From positions 61,548-125,547 of the forward strand of contig NZ_JBAJII010000003.1 in the NCBI RefSeq assembly GCF_036867195.1: 64,000 nucleotides of DNA, given 5' to 3'. Within the stretch, counting starts at the first letter, position 1. Each line of letters starts with the position of its first letter. Positions 24,609 to 33,379 of the stretch are shown here, in pieces. The notes under the pieces are model-generated. The model saw nothing but the letters and a program-made list of their open reading frames with translations, searched no databases and was not told the DNA's origin. The translations under genes were made by a program, and so were the position numbers. This DNA comes from Arthrobacter sp. Soc17.1.1.1. GTDB taxonomy: Bacteria; Actinomycetota; Actinomycetes; Actinomycetales; Micrococcaceae.

Positions 24609-25895
24609 ATGTTCCGGCAGCATTCCGCACCCATCTCTTCCGAGGAGTCCCTCGAGGCTGGTCCTGCGCCAGAGGTACCCCTCCGTGGGGGCAGGACGAT
24701 CTGGCTGCTGGGACCGGCACTGGTAGCCGGGGTTGCTTACCTCGATCCAGGAAATGTCGCGAGCAACATGACCGCCGGAGCGCTCTACGGATTCCTGCTG
24801 GTCTGGGTGGTCGTCCTCGGAAACGTCATGGCCTGGCTCGTGCAGTATCTTTCCGCGAAGCTCGGCATCGTCACCGGCAAGAGTCTGCCGGAAATACTGG
24901 GGGAGCGGATCAGCTCACGCTGGGCGCGACGCGGCTTTTGGTTGCAGGCCGAGCTGGTTGCCATGGCGACAGACATCGCAGAGATTCTCGGCGGGGCCAT
25001 CGCTTTGAACATCCTGTTCGACCTTCCCCTGGTCGTCGGCGGGCTCATTACCGGGGCAGTGTCTCTTGCCGTTCTGCAGCTCCAGGGCCACGGCCGGCAC
25101 CAGGTCTTCGAACGGCTCATCATCTCGATGATGTTCATCGTCGCGATCGGCTTTTCCGCAGGAGTGTTCCTCAGCCCGCCGGAACCGACCGACGTCGCCG
25201 CAGGTCTCCTACCGGCCTTTGATGGCAGCCAGTCCGTCCTGCTGGCCGCGTCCATCCTTGGTGCGACGATCATGCCGCATGCGATCTACGCCCATTCAGC
25301 GTTGGCACGCGACCGCTTTCCGCGGCGTCCCCAGACAGCGGTGCCACGGCTACTCAGTGCCACCCGCTGGGATGTCACAATCGCTTTGACCATTGCTGGC
25401 GCAGTCAACCTCGCCATCTTGCTCCTGGCTGCCACGTCCCTGCAGGGCCGCGACGATACGGGAACGCTGGAGGGCGCCCACGGGGCGATCGCCGAGGTTC
25501 TCGGTCCTGTCATCGCGACGCTCTTCGCGATCGGGCTGCTCGCGTCGGGTCTGGCATCGAGCTCCGTCGGCGCGTATGCGGGAGCCGAAATCATGCACGG
25601 CCTGCTGCGGGTGAAGATTCCTCTGGGCACGCGGCGCATCATCACCCTCATTCCGGCGCTGTTGATCCTTGCCTTCGGGGTCGATCCGACGCAGGCGCTG
25701 ATCCTCAGCCAGGTAGTGCTCTCATTCGGCATATCCTTCGCCCTGATTCCCCTGGTCTACCTCGGCACGCGCGCCGACATCATGGGAGATCACCAAGACA
25801 GGTGGTGGACGACCCTGATTGGCGCTGTCGTCGCAGCCCTGCTGGTGACACTGAATCTGACACTGCTCTACCTGGTGTTCACCGGTAGCGGATGA
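24609..25895 (+). CDS. mntH: Nramp-family Mn2+/Fe2+ transporter
   Basis: 428 aa, about eleven membrane segments. The metal-site motifs are present: LDPGNVASNMTAGALYG (DPGN) in the first helix and GATIMPHAIYAHSAL (MPH) in the sixth. These Asp, Asn and Met residues coordinate Mn2+ or Fe2+ in family structures, and import is proton-coupled. The DtxR-type operator just upstream and the MntR-like gene downstream suggest repression at high manganese. Confidence 0.93.
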   Translation: MFRQHSAPISSEESLEAGPAPEVPLRGGRTIWLLGPALVAGVAYLDPGNVASNMTAGALYGFLLVWVVVLGNVMAWLVQYLSAKLGIVTGKSLPEILGERISSRWARRGFWLQAELVAMATDIAEILGGAIALNILFDLPLVVGGLITGAVSLAVLQLQGHGRHQVFERLIISMMFIVAIGFSAGVFLSPPEPTDVAAGLLPAFDGSQSVLLAASILGATIMPHAIYAHSALARDRFPRRPQTAVPRLLSATRWDVTIALTIAGAVNLAILLLAATSLQGRDDTGTLEGAHGAIAEVLGPVIATLFAIGLLASGLASSSVGAYAGAEIMHGLLRVKIPLGTRRIITLIPALLILAFGVDPTQALILSQVVLSFGISFALIPLVYLGTRADIMGDHQDRWWTTLIGAVVAALLVTLNLTLLYLVFTGSG

Positions 25896-26135
25896 CTCCA
25901 CCGCGAGGCGGCATCAGAGGAAAACCAGGCCGACCAGCCGCGCGCAGCCTCGACGGCCACAGGCCGGTTCTGATACATCGCAGGTAAGGTCCGTCGATGG
26001 TCGGGGCTCAAATCCCACGTCAATCATCGATCGCTAATACGGCCGAATCAGCGCCTGTAGCCTGTTGCGTGCAGGTGACGTTCTCATGGTCAGCCCAAGG
26101 ACCGGCCACCATCAGCCAACTGGCAGACGGATTGG

Positions 26136-26219
26136 CAGACCGACAGACAGACCGACAGACAGACCGACAGGCAGACCGCCCAGGCCACCGACAGCTCACG
26201 ACAGCTCACGACAGCTCAC
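26136..26219. repeat. Tandem repeats upstream of the MntR-like gene
   Basis: Three 12-bp units CAGACCGACAGA (26136-26171, last unit one change) are followed by three exact 10-bp units GACAGCTCAC (26190-26219). They end 20 bp before the regulator's ATG. Such repeats can change copy number by slippage and alter promoter spacing. Confidence 0.8.
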
Positions 26220-26239
26220 GACATGGAACCTGTTTACTG

Positions 26240-26944
26240 ATGACGACACAACGGCAAGGAACCCTGCCCAACGCGGCGGTCGAGGACTACCTCAAGACCA
26301 TTTATCAGCACACGGAGTGGCAGGACGAGCCCATCCCTCCTTCGGTGTTGGCGTCGAAGCTCGCGGTCGCTCCGGCATCGGTGACCGGCATGGTGAAAAA
26401 GCTTGCCGCTCTGGGGCTCGTCGATCACGTTCCGTACGGACCCTTGAATCTCACCGAGGCAGGGGTCGCGCGCGCGATAGCGGTCGTGCGACGGCATCGG
26501 CTCATCGAGACCTGGCTTGTCCGGGATCTCGGTTACGCCTGGGACGAGGTCCATGATGAAGCCGAGCTACTCGAGCATTCCGTCTCGGACCGCCTACTTG
26601 AGGCGATCAACGCGCGTCTAGGCCATCCCACTCATGATCCTCACGGGGACCCCATCCCCGACGCCGCTGGTAGAGCGCCGGTATCCGCGTTCGTTCTCCT
26701 CGATGATCTCGGCCCCGACCGGCAGGGCATCGTGCTGCGTATTGACGACAGGAAACCGGAATTGCTGCGGCTCCTGGCCGTACACAACATCCGCCCCGGC
26801 AGCGCCATCACCGTGCACGAACGAAGCGAGTACGACCTCACGATCTCCACCGAACCATCCGGACCGCGCCCTGTGATGCGCCTCAGCATCCCTGACGCGC
26901 AGCGGATCTGGGTCCAACGGCCTTCAGAGGCGGAACATCACTGA
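26240..26944 (+). CDS. mntR: DtxR-family metalloregulator (MntR/IdeR-like)
   Basis: 234 aa from ATG 26240. A winged helix-turn-helix (VEDYLKTIYQHTEW, LASKLAVAPASVTGMVKKLAALGLV) is followed by the dimerization/metal domain (HRLIETWLVRDLGYAWDEVHDEAELLEHSVSD, with H-x-E-x6-H-type ligands). An FeoA/SH3-like C-terminal domain starts at about residue 150. It should repress the Nramp gene upstream when Mn2+ or Fe2+ is plentiful. The frame is open upstream through the tandem repeats, but codon quality there is poor. No good ribosome site is visible. Confidence 0.9.
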   Translation: MTTQRQGTLPNAAVEDYLKTIYQHTEWQDEPIPPSVLASKLAVAPASVTGMVKKLAALGLVDHVPYGPLNLTEAGVARAIAVVRRHRLIETWLVRDLGYAWDEVHDEAELLEHSVSDRLLEAINARLGHPTHDPHGDPIPDAAGRAPVSAFVLLDDLGPDRQGIVLRIDDRKPELLRLLAVHNIRPGSAITVHERSEYDLTISTEPSGPRPVMRLSIPDAQRIWVQRPSEAEHH

Positions 26945-26971
26945 CCGTGCAGGCCGGTCCCTGCGGTGCGC

Positions 26972-27985
26972 CTAGCAGTGGTCGTGGCGGCCTGTCGCTG
27001 GCTCGAGTTGCAAGGTGGAGTGGCGGATATCAAAATGTTCGCTGATGCAGGCGTTGAGCTCGGCCAGGATTCGTTCGGCGCGGCCGCTGGTGAACGCGTC
27101 AGCGTCTATTTGTACGTGCGCGGTCAGTGCCGGCAGGCCTGAAGTAATCGTCCAGGCATGCAGATCGTCCACGAGGACGACGCCGGGTACTTCTTCCATG
27201 TGCCGGCGGACCTCGGCGAGATCCGTTTCCTCCGGCGTCGCCTCCAAAAGCACCAGGACCACGGCCTTGAGGAGGCTGTATGCGCGGGGGAGGATCAGGA
27301 TGCCGATGGCAATGCTTGCTAGGCCGTCGGCGCGCGCGAATCCGGTGAGCCCGATGACGAGGGCCGCAACGATGACAGCAATGGATCCGAGCATGTCGCC
27401 CAGGACCTCGAGGTAGGCGCCGCGGACGTTGAGGCTTTCCTTTTGCCCTCCCATGAGCAGCCGCAGGGCGAAGAAGTTTGCGATCAGCCCCAGCGCCGCC
27501 GCGATCAGCATGATGGGGGCATCGACCTCCACGGGCGTGAGGAAGCGCTTCGTTCCTTCGATCAGCATCAGTACGCCGATGACGCCAACGATGAGGCCGT
27601 TGACGAGGGCCGCGAGCACCTCGACCCGCTTCCACCCGAAGGTGCGTCGCTCTGTTGCCGGTCGGGCCGCGAGCCAGGTGGCGAAAATGGCGATAGCCAG
27701 GCCAAAGGAGTCACTGAGCATATGACCGGCGTCGGCCAACAGGGCCAACGACCCGGACACTACAGCGCCTACCACCTCGATCAGCATGACCGAGAGCGTG
27801 ATGGTCAGGGCGGCGACGAGCCGGCCCCGATGCGCACCTCCAGCTGTCAGACCATGAGAATGCCCATGCCCGCCACCAGAGCTCCTGCCGCCACCGTCTC
27901 CGTCGTGCTTGCCGGCGTTTCCGCCAGCGCCACGCCCGTCATCGGATCCCGCGTGTCCCGAGTGACTGCCGTGCCCGGCGCTCAT
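26972..27985 (-). CDS. Cation diffusion facilitator (CzcD-like Zn/Co/Cd efflux)
   Basis: 337 aa. A 50-residue Gly/His/Asp N-terminus (HGSHSGHAGSDDGRG, GGGHGHSHG) is a metal-collecting tail. Six membrane helices follow, with the transport site in LLADAGHMLSDSFGL (HxxxD) and in a YLEVLGDMLGS helix (V-L-G-D instead of the usual H-x-x-x-D). A cytoplasmic CDF domain holds DDLHAWTITSG. It exports zinc, cobalt or cadmium against protons. The start overlaps the ArsR-type gene's stop by 4 bp, so the two are co-translated. Confidence 0.92.
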   Translation of the reverse strand: MSAGHGSHSGHAGSDDGRGAGGNAGKHDGDGGGRSSGGGHGHSHGLTAGGAHRGRLVAALTITLSVMLIEVVGAVVSGSLALLADAGHMLSDSFGLAIAIFATWLAARPATERRTFGWKRVEVLAALVNGLIVGVIGVLMLIEGTKRFLTPVEVDAPIMLIAAALGLIANFFALRLLMGGQKESLNVRGAYLEVLGDMLGSIAVIVAALVIGLTGFARADGLASIAIGILILPRAYSLLKAVVLVLLEATPEETDLAEVRRHMEEVPGVVLVDDLHAWTITSGLPALTAHVQIDADAFTSGRAERILAELNACISEHFDIRHSTLQLEPATGRHDHC

Positions 27986-28410
27986 GCCGACACCACGGGA
28001 TCCGGGAGAGCGGCATCTTCTGTAGATCGACGCCCAGTGGACACCGGAGGCGCCGTATCCGCCGCAGGTGTGAGCAGGGGCTTGTCGTGGTGCCCAGGGT
28101 GGGAGTCGTCCTGAGTTTCCGGGGTGACGAGACGTTCACCGGCATGCAGGAGATCATCCAGGCCGGGATGGGCAAGCCGGTACAGGGTCGCTCGCCCATC
28201 GGGAGTCGCCGCAACGAGCCCGGCGTCCCTGAGCAGTGCCAAATGCGCCGAGACCGTTGATTGCGCGAGGCCAAGGTGTGCCGACAGCTCACCGACCCGG
28301 TGGGGGCCATCTGCCAGGCAGTGAATCAGTGTCAGCCGGGAAGGTTCGGACAGGGCCCGGAAGATGCGCGCCACATCCTCGTGTTGGTGCATCTCGTAGT
28401 TGATCGCCAT
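27982..28410 (-). CDS. ArsR/SmtB-family metal-responsive repressor
   Basis: 142 aa. Winged HTH of the ArsR family (IFRALSEPSRLTLIHCLADG, RVGELSAHLGLAQSTVSAHLALLRDAGLV). The N-terminus MHQHED and the C-terminal tail with SHPGHHD supply histidines and acids that suit a Zn/Co sensor of the SmtB/CzrA type; no CxC arsenic motif is present. It is the first gene of the operon with the CDF exporter and has an inverted-repeat operator directly upstream. Confidence 0.9.
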   Translation of the reverse strand: MAINYEMHQHEDVARIFRALSEPSRLTLIHCLADGPHRVGELSAHLGLAQSTVSAHLALLRDAGLVAATPDGRATLYRLAHPGLDDLLHAGERLVTPETQDDSHPGHHDKPLLTPAADTAPPVSTGRRSTEDAALPDPVVSA

Positions 28411-28419
28411 ATGACGTTT

Positions 28420-28442
28420 ATATCGTTAAGTAGCGATGATAT
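28420..28442. promoter_or_regulatory. ArsR/SmtB-type operator
   Basis: ATATC...GATAT with a 13-nt centre (GTTAAGTAGCGAT) lies 10 bp upstream of the repressor start. AT-rich imperfect repeats in this position are typical of SmtB/CzrA operators. Confidence 0.5.
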
Positions 28443-28458
28443 CAAGGTGGGGGCTGCA

Positions 28459-29247
28459 CTACTCTTCGGCTGATGTCTGGGGTGGGTTGGTGAGGTGGTG
28501 CAGCAACCGGTCCTTCAGTTGCTGTCGTAGACGTCGGCGTGCCAGAAGTGCGGCCAGGGCGGCGGCCCAGGCGATGCACAGGCAAGCCAGCGCGGCGTAG
28601 AAAATGGCGGAGACAGGAGGCTCCACGGAATCCGTGTCACTGACAAGCAATGGTCCGAAGTACCACAGGAGAAAGACCGCGCTCATGAACGCTGCAAGAG
28701 CCGCTATGAGCATCAAGGGTTGCCGGCGGGAACGCGTTCCATTGGTTGCCAACCCGATGGGCAGAAGAAGCAGGCCGGTGAACGTGAGCAGGGGGCCGAA
28801 AGCAAGAAATGTGGAGGACAGTGCCCCAGCGAGCATCAGCAGCAGTGCAATGGCCACGATTCTGCGGTGCACCAAGGGCAGTCGGATGGCCTTCGGGCCG
28901 GCGGTGAGCAGCGCCTGGGCAAGATGTGCAGTGATCTGGTGCTGGCTCGGAATGGGATGCGTGGCATGGTGCGTACCGGGCTCCAGTGAGCCCGTGAGGG
29001 TACCTGGGATGGTGCTAGCCGGTTCGTCTGATAGGGGTGCTGGGGGAGTGTCTGCTGGAACGATCGTGTTGTCGATGAGCAGTGCAGGCAGGTTCTGCGG
29101 GACCGGCTTGGGCGGGGCTTTCCGGGCGGCGCTTCTGACGAGGGTGATATTGGCGTAGGGCGCAAGATCCGTCAGGGATCGTTCGGTTCGTTGCCGGAGC
29201 TCCACCATGTCAGCGTCGGTGCGGGCGAAGAGTAGTTCGATGTTCAC
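28459..29247 (-). CDS. Membrane protein with N-terminal thioredoxin-like domain
   Basis: 262 aa from GTG 29247 (GAAGG 12 bp upstream); the frame is open to 29343. Residues 1-65 look like a minimal thioredoxin fold (NIELLFARTDADMVELRQRT, ANITLVRSAA, LPALLIDNTIV) without cysteines. A Pro-rich linker precedes four membrane helices. It ends the copper operon (membrane protein, YcnI, CopC, this gene), so a role in periplasmic copper handling is possible. I do not recognise a named family. Confidence 0.65.
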   Translation of the reverse strand: MNIELLFARTDADMVELRQRTERSLTDLAPYANITLVRSAARKAPPKPVPQNLPALLIDNTIVPADTPPAPLSDEPASTIPGTLTGSLEPGTHHATHPIPSQHQITAHLAQALLTAGPKAIRLPLVHRRIVAIALLLMLAGALSSTFLAFGPLLTFTGLLLLPIGLATNGTRSRRQPLMLIAALAAFMSAVFLLWYFGPLLVSDTDSVEPPVSAIFYAALACLCIAWAAALAALLARRRLRQQLKDRLLHHLTNPPQTSAEE

Positions 29248-29391
29248 GAAGTAGGTGACCTTCAGACAGTGATGCGGGATGGGGCAGGTGCTGCGCACTG
29301 ATCTTTGGTAGGTACCTCTAAGGCCTGCTTCCCGCGTCCGCACGAGAGGCGGACGCGGGAGCAGGCGCCGGAGGTCGGGGGGGTTGTGCTC

Positions 29392-30042
29392 TTAGCGTTT
29401 GTTCAGGAGGCGTCGCGTGAGCAGCGCCAGGACGCCTGCGATCAGGATGCCGCCGATGGCCAGATAGATGACGAAGTCCGGCAGTCCGGTGGAGGAACCG
29501 GCCGGATCGGCGGCCTGTGGCGATGCGGATGCGGTATCGCCGGTTTCTGCGCTTGGGGCGCTTGACTCGGCCGCTGGTCCCGGGTTGTCTGCGGATCCTG
29601 TCTGAGCGGTGGTGCTCGTGAAGGAGTATGTCCCTTCGATGGGGTGGTCGTCGGAGGACACGACCCGCCATTGTGCTGTGTAGGTGTCGGCTGGTGCACC
29701 TGATCGAAGGGCCTGTCTCACCGTGTTGTTCACTACTTCGGCAGGGCCTTGTGACCATTTGGTGCCGGTGCTGTCCGAAACGATGATGTCCGCTCCGATG
29801 CCCGAGGGCGGGTTGGTGAAGGTAAGGACGATTTCAGTGGGAGCCACCTCAGGACTCGCGTCCGCCGCGGGAGAGCTGGCAGCCAGCTCATCATGCGCAT
29901 TCGCTGCACTAACTGGCCCCAGCAGCAACAGGGTAGAGGCCAGAAGGAGGGCTGCCATCCGTGCGAAGCGCCCCGACCGAGGGCGAGAGGCAAAGACCAC
30001 CGTGGAGGTGGAGGTGGAGGTGGTGCGTGGTTGTGGTGTCAT
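29392..30042 (-). CDS. copC-like: CopC-domain copper-binding protein, membrane anchored
   Basis: 216 aa from ATG 30042 (AAGGAAC upstream). After a signal peptide ending at ANA, the mature protein starts HDELAASSPA, giving the N-terminal His copper ligand of CopC. The domain continues with PTEIVLTFTNPP and ends with the second ligand region VVSSDDHPIEGTYSF. A Ser/Ala linker and one C-terminal membrane helix with RRLLNKR anchor it. It binds Cu(II) outside the membrane. Its own N-terminus contains a Thr/Ser repeat (TTSTSTST). Confidence 0.92.
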   Translation of the reverse strand: MTPQPRTTSTSTSTVVFASRPRSGRFARMAALLLASTLLLLGPVSAANAHDELAASSPAADASPEVAPTEIVLTFTNPPSGIGADIIVSDSTGTKWSQGPAEVVNNTVRQALRSGAPADTYTAQWRVVSSDDHPIEGTYSFTSTTAQTGSADNPGPAAESSAPSAETGDTASASPQAADPAGSSTGLPDFVIYLAIGGILIAGVLALLTRRLLNKR

Positions 30043-30113
30043 GAGTGTTCCTTCCGGACAAAGCCAGGATGGGGTGACGTGAGAGACGGCACCCCACCCT
30101 GGCTTCAGCGCCG

Positions 30114-30965
30114 CTAGTTCTGGCGCTGACCGCGGGTACGGGCAAGGGCCAGGGCGCCGATCAGGAGTCCCAGGACGCCTGCGCCCAGACCGATCCATCC
30201 GACAGTGGTGCCCGTCATGTCGGTGGTGGTGGAGGCCTGCTCGGTGTCGACCTCGGTGGTGCCCGCCGCTGCTTCCTCGGTGGCTTCGGTGCTGGCCGCG
30301 CCGTGAGAGTCCGTGCCGTCGGATGCGGTCGTGACGAAGGACGGTGCCGGGTTCTCGGGCTCTTCCTCACCTTCGATGGCCGGTTCGTCCCAGACACGGA
30401 CGGTCCCATCCGCGTAGGACTGCGTGACGGGAAGCTGGACTGTGGTGCCGGCCTCCGGGAGTGTTCCCACAGAGAGCGAGAACGTCTGGTACTGCTGGGC
30501 GTTGAGCTGGTGCTCCTCGTCCTTGGCCGTCCAGATCACGGTCAGCGGCGCCTCGGTCAGTGTCGCGCCGTCTACCTCGACCGAAGCGGGCAGATCTCCC
30601 CGGATCACCTCGGAGGTCCATCCCTCGACGGGCTTCACACGGACGGAGGTGAAGGGCGTTTCGGTGGGAAGTGCGACCTCGATCTTGTTCGTGGTGGTGT
30701 CGGTCGATTCGCTGGGAACGCTGAACGTCAATTGGGAGTAGCCGCCTTCTGTCGTCGATGCCGGTTCGACGCTCACGTGCGCGGAGGCGGCTCCGGCGCC
30801 GACGAGCAGCAGACCCGACGTCGCAGCGACAGCGGCGATACGGCGAAGGGTCCGGCGGGCAGGGCGGCCGGCAGCGCCTGCCCGGCGGACAATGCCGGTG
30901 CGGGTACGAGCGGAACCGTCGCATGACGGGTCGACGGGCAGGGCAGGAATGAATGAAGCAAGCAT
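30114..30965 (-). CDS. ycnI-like: YcnI/DUF1775 copper-binding protein
   Basis: 283 aa. A long basic leader and signal peptide end at ASAHVSVEP. The mature N-terminal His after cleavage is the DUF1775 copper ligand, with a Trp (EGWTSEVIRG) nearby. A beta-sandwich domain to about residue 190 is followed by a Thr/Glu-rich linker and one C-terminal membrane helix. Members bind Cu(II) and often sit with CopC/CopD. ATG 30965 has GAAAGG upstream. It is the second gene of the leftward copper operon. Confidence 0.92.
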   Translation of the reverse strand: MLASFIPALPVDPSCDGSARTRTGIVRRAGAAGRPARRTLRRIAAVAATSGLLLVGAGAASAHVSVEPASTTEGGYSQLTFSVPSESTDTTTNKIEVALPTETPFTSVRVKPVEGWTSEVIRGDLPASVEVDGATLTEAPLTVIWTAKDEEHQLNAQQYQTFSLSVGTLPEAGTTVQLPVTQSYADGTVRVWDEPAIEGEEEPENPAPSFVTTASDGTDSHGAASTEATEEAAAGTTEVDTEQASTTTDMTGTTVGWIGLGAGVLGLLIGALALARTRGQRQN

Positions 30966-31075
30966 GGGGGTGTGCCTTTCGTGGGCCCCAGCGACAAGTG
31001 AGCCGCGGGCGCTGAACAGTGATGGGTTGAAGGGGTCGCGCAGGCAACCGACCGATCACGTGCATGCACGAAGGA

Positions 31076-31714
31076 TCAGCCGACCGCTACTTTCCAAAGC
31101 ATGAGCCCCGGGGGACCTCGTCGCACATCGGCAGGCAGATTCCGTCGGGCGGGAGGAGCGACAGGCCGTTCGGCGTATTCAGGCAGCTTTGGCCGACCTG
31201 TTACCGGCACCGTCACCGGGAGCCCAATCAAGGGCCGCAGCCAAGCCAGAAGAGACCAGAAAGTGTCCTCACCCCGTGAGAGGACCCACACCATTACGAC
31301 GACGGCCAGCAGGTGTCCGATCACCATGACCGGCGCCGCGCCACTATCGATTAGATGCGGAACAAGGTGCTCGGATGCCGACCCCACCGGTGAGCACTGC
31401 GTCACGAACGCCGCATGATCCACCCCGGCGCCGTGCGTGCCCTGGGGTGCACAGGACGCCGGGCCGGCGAGCATCTCAAAGGCATGATGCAGCAGGACCT
31501 GCCCGCCCACGAGCAGCCCGCCCAGGACCGGGAGGGACAGCCTGCGCCCGGCTAAGAAGGCGACCGGCACCAGGGCGAACACTGCCAGCCCAGCGAGGAG
31601 GGGCCAGGCAGGCAAGGAGCCTTCACCTGTTACATGGGCGCCGAGCGCGAGGGACATCATGCAGGAAGTCACGATGATGGATCGGATAAGGCGCACCGAA
31701 GCAGTGACCTGCAT
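31076..31714 (-). CDS. Four-helix membrane protein of the copper operon
   Basis: 212 aa from ATG 31714 (AAAGGA 7 bp upstream). Five hydrophobic stretches are seen (SIIVTSCMMSLALGAHV, LLAGLAVFALVPVAFLAG, LGGLLVGGQVLLHHAFEML, APVMVIGHLLAVVVMVWVLS). A loop has paired cysteines (GPASCAPQG, VTQCSPVG). His residues inside helices (LLHHAF, GAHV, IGHLL) could bind metal or heme. It is the first gene of the YcnI/CopC operon, and homologues of this type usually travel with those genes. Function unknown. Confidence 0.78.
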   Translation of the reverse strand: MQVTASVRLIRSIIVTSCMMSLALGAHVTGEGSLPAWPLLAGLAVFALVPVAFLAGRRLSLPVLGGLLVGGQVLLHHAFEMLAGPASCAPQGTHGAGVDHAAFVTQCSPVGSASEHLVPHLIDSGAAPVMVIGHLLAVVVMVWVLSRGEDTFWSLLAWLRPLIGLPVTVPVTGRPKLPEYAERPVAPPARRNLPADVRRGPPGLMLWKVAVG

Positions 31715-31995
31715 GCCGCCGTCCTTTCCCGTCCCCATCAGTTGTTGACACTCCACTTAACGCCCGACCGTGCTCGTTCTTGCCCTGCTGACCTTACCGT
31801 CACGCTCGTGCCGTCCGGTGCTGTCTCTTCGTTCCCGGACGCGTTGCGGACCGCCCACATCTACGGCACTTTCGATGTAGAGGGGCTGCCAGCGCCAAGA
31901 CGTCTGGGTGGTCTGCAGGAAGGAGTCGCATCCACCGGCACTCTTATGTGCGAGACCCCTGTATGCCCTGCTCATCCTCAATACAGACCACGGTG

Positions 31996-32001
31996 TATCA
32001 T
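31996..32001 (+). promoter_or_regulatory. -10 element of leaderless cmtR-like gene
   Basis: TATCAT is followed by exactly 7 nt and the GTG start at 32009, so transcription should begin at or next to the start codon (leaderless mRNA). The inverted pair CTGTAT/ATACAG just upstream may be the operator. Confidence 0.5.
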
Positions 32002-32008
32002 TTTGGGT

Positions 32009-32353
32009 GTGAAAACTTTGCAACAGCCAGCCGTCCTCGCGAAGTTCGGGTACGCCCTGTCCGATCCGACCCGCGCACAGGTACTTCTGACACTGAGGAA
32101 GGGTCCCGCCTACCCCAGTGACCTGGCTGAGCTGGCTGGGGTGAGTAGGCAAAGCCTGTCGAATCATCTGACGTGCCTGCGGGGCTGCGGGTTGGTTGTC
32201 GCCGTTCCCGAGGGTCGCCGAGTCCGGTACGAGCTGGCCGACAAGAAGCTGGGTGTCGCGCTCACAGCCCTGCTCAATGTCGTTGCCGTCGCAGACGCCG
32301 AGTGCTGCTGTACCACCAGGGAGGGCCACGTCGCCGGAAAGGCCTGCTGCTGA
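32009..32353 (+). CDS. cmtR-like: CmtR-like Cd/Pb-sensing ArsR-family repressor
   Basis: 114 aa from GTG 32009. Winged HTH (ALSDPTRAQVLLTLRKG, SDLAELAGVSRQSLSNHLTCLRGCGLV). Cys56 and Cys60 in the recognition helix match the CmtR metal ligands, and Cys101 in the CCC at 99-101 sits where CmtR has its third. A further CC ends the protein. This predicts a Cd(II)/Pb(II) sensor. The stop codon overlaps the ATG of the downstream CDF exporter (TGATG). Confidence 0.9.
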   Translation: MKTLQQPAVLAKFGYALSDPTRAQVLLTLRKGPAYPSDLAELAGVSRQSLSNHLTCLRGCGLVVAVPEGRRVRYELADKKLGVALTALLNVVAVADAECCCTTREGHVAGKACC

Positions 32354-33288
32354 TGAGCACTCACACCCCACCCGCAACAGTGCAGCCAGCACGCCCCACC
32401 CCGACCGTGGAGCGACGCGCAGTCCTGTCCCGGCGTATCCGCCTCTTCGTGGCCGCAACGATCACGTACAACGTCATCGAAGCGGTCATCGCGATCAGCG
32501 CCGGTACGGTCGCGTCCTCGAGCGCCCTGATCGGGTTCGGACTGGACTCGATCGTGGAGGTGCTGTCCGCGGCGGCCGTAGCCTGGCAGTTCGCCGGCCG
32601 CGACCCGGAAGCGCGTGAGAAGACCGCGCTGCGCCTGATCGCGTTCTCCTTCTTCGGCCTCGCCGCATTCGTGACCTTTGACGCCGTCCGGACCCTGCTC
32701 GGTGCGTCCGAACCCCAGCACTCCCTGGTCGGGATCATCCTCGCCGCAGTGAGTCTGGCCGTCATGCCGTTCCTGTCCTGGGCGCAGCGCCGGGCCGGGC
32801 GCGAACTCGGCTCCCGTTCCGCCGTCGCGGACTCCAAGCAGACCCTGCTGTGCACCTACCTCTCCGGCGTCCTGCTGGTGGGCCTGTTGCTCAACAGCAC
32901 GCTCGGCTGGTCCTGGGCCGACCCGATCGCCGCCCTGGTCATCGCCGCCGTCGCCCTCAAGGAAGGCCGCGAGGCGTGGAAGGGTGACTCCTGCTGCGCA
33001 CCATCGTTCGGAAACCTCGATGACGACGGACGCGTTGATACCTGTGGAAGCACCCCGGACGGCGGCACTGACTCGTGCTGCAGCACCGACATCACGGCAA
33101 GCTCGACCACTTCAAACACCACCACTTCCCCGGGGACCTCGCCGTTGACACTGACGGCACCGCCCACAGGGCCCGGCACCATAGCGAACAGCACGGCAGG
33201 CACCACCGCAGCCGTGACAGCAGACCCCGTCGCAGGCGGGACGTCGACGACCGCGAAGGCGTCCTGCACCTGCTGCACGCACGATTAG
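32353..33288 (+). CDS. CDF-family cation exporter with Cys-rich tail
   Basis: 311 aa, ATG overlapping the cmtR-like stop. Six hydrophobic helices carry a metal site in LIGFGLDSIVEVL and in a SKQTLLCTYLSG helix with WADPIAAL nearby. After helix six the protein ends in about 100 disordered residues with at least ten cysteines in CC, CTCC and C-x-C groups (SCCAPSF, DSCCSTD, ASCTCCTHD). A soft-metal substrate such as cadmium or lead is likely. The tail may buffer or deliver the metal. The usual cytoplasmic CDF domain is missing. Confidence 0.87.
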   Translation: MSTHTPPATVQPARPTPTVERRAVLSRRIRLFVAATITYNVIEAVIAISAGTVASSSALIGFGLDSIVEVLSAAAVAWQFAGRDPEAREKTALRLIAFSFFGLAAFVTFDAVRTLLGASEPQHSLVGIILAAVSLAVMPFLSWAQRRAGRELGSRSAVADSKQTLLCTYLSGVLLVGLLLNSTLGWSWADPIAALVIAAVALKEGREAWKGDSCCAPSFGNLDDDGRVDTCGSTPDGGTDSCCSTDITASSTTSNTTTSPGTSPLTLTAPPTGPGTIANSTAGTTAAVTADPVAGGTSTTAKASCTCCTHD

Positions 33289-33379
33289 AACACCGAGCAA
33301 GACCAGATCCACCATGAGTTCCCTGCACTCGGCGGGGAATGAGCACGACCACGCAGTTCCATGACGAGGAGACACCACC

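Noticed and set aside
26136..26219. Direct repeats as a CRISPR array
   Set aside because: Units are 10-12 bp, adjacent and without spacers, and no cas genes are present.
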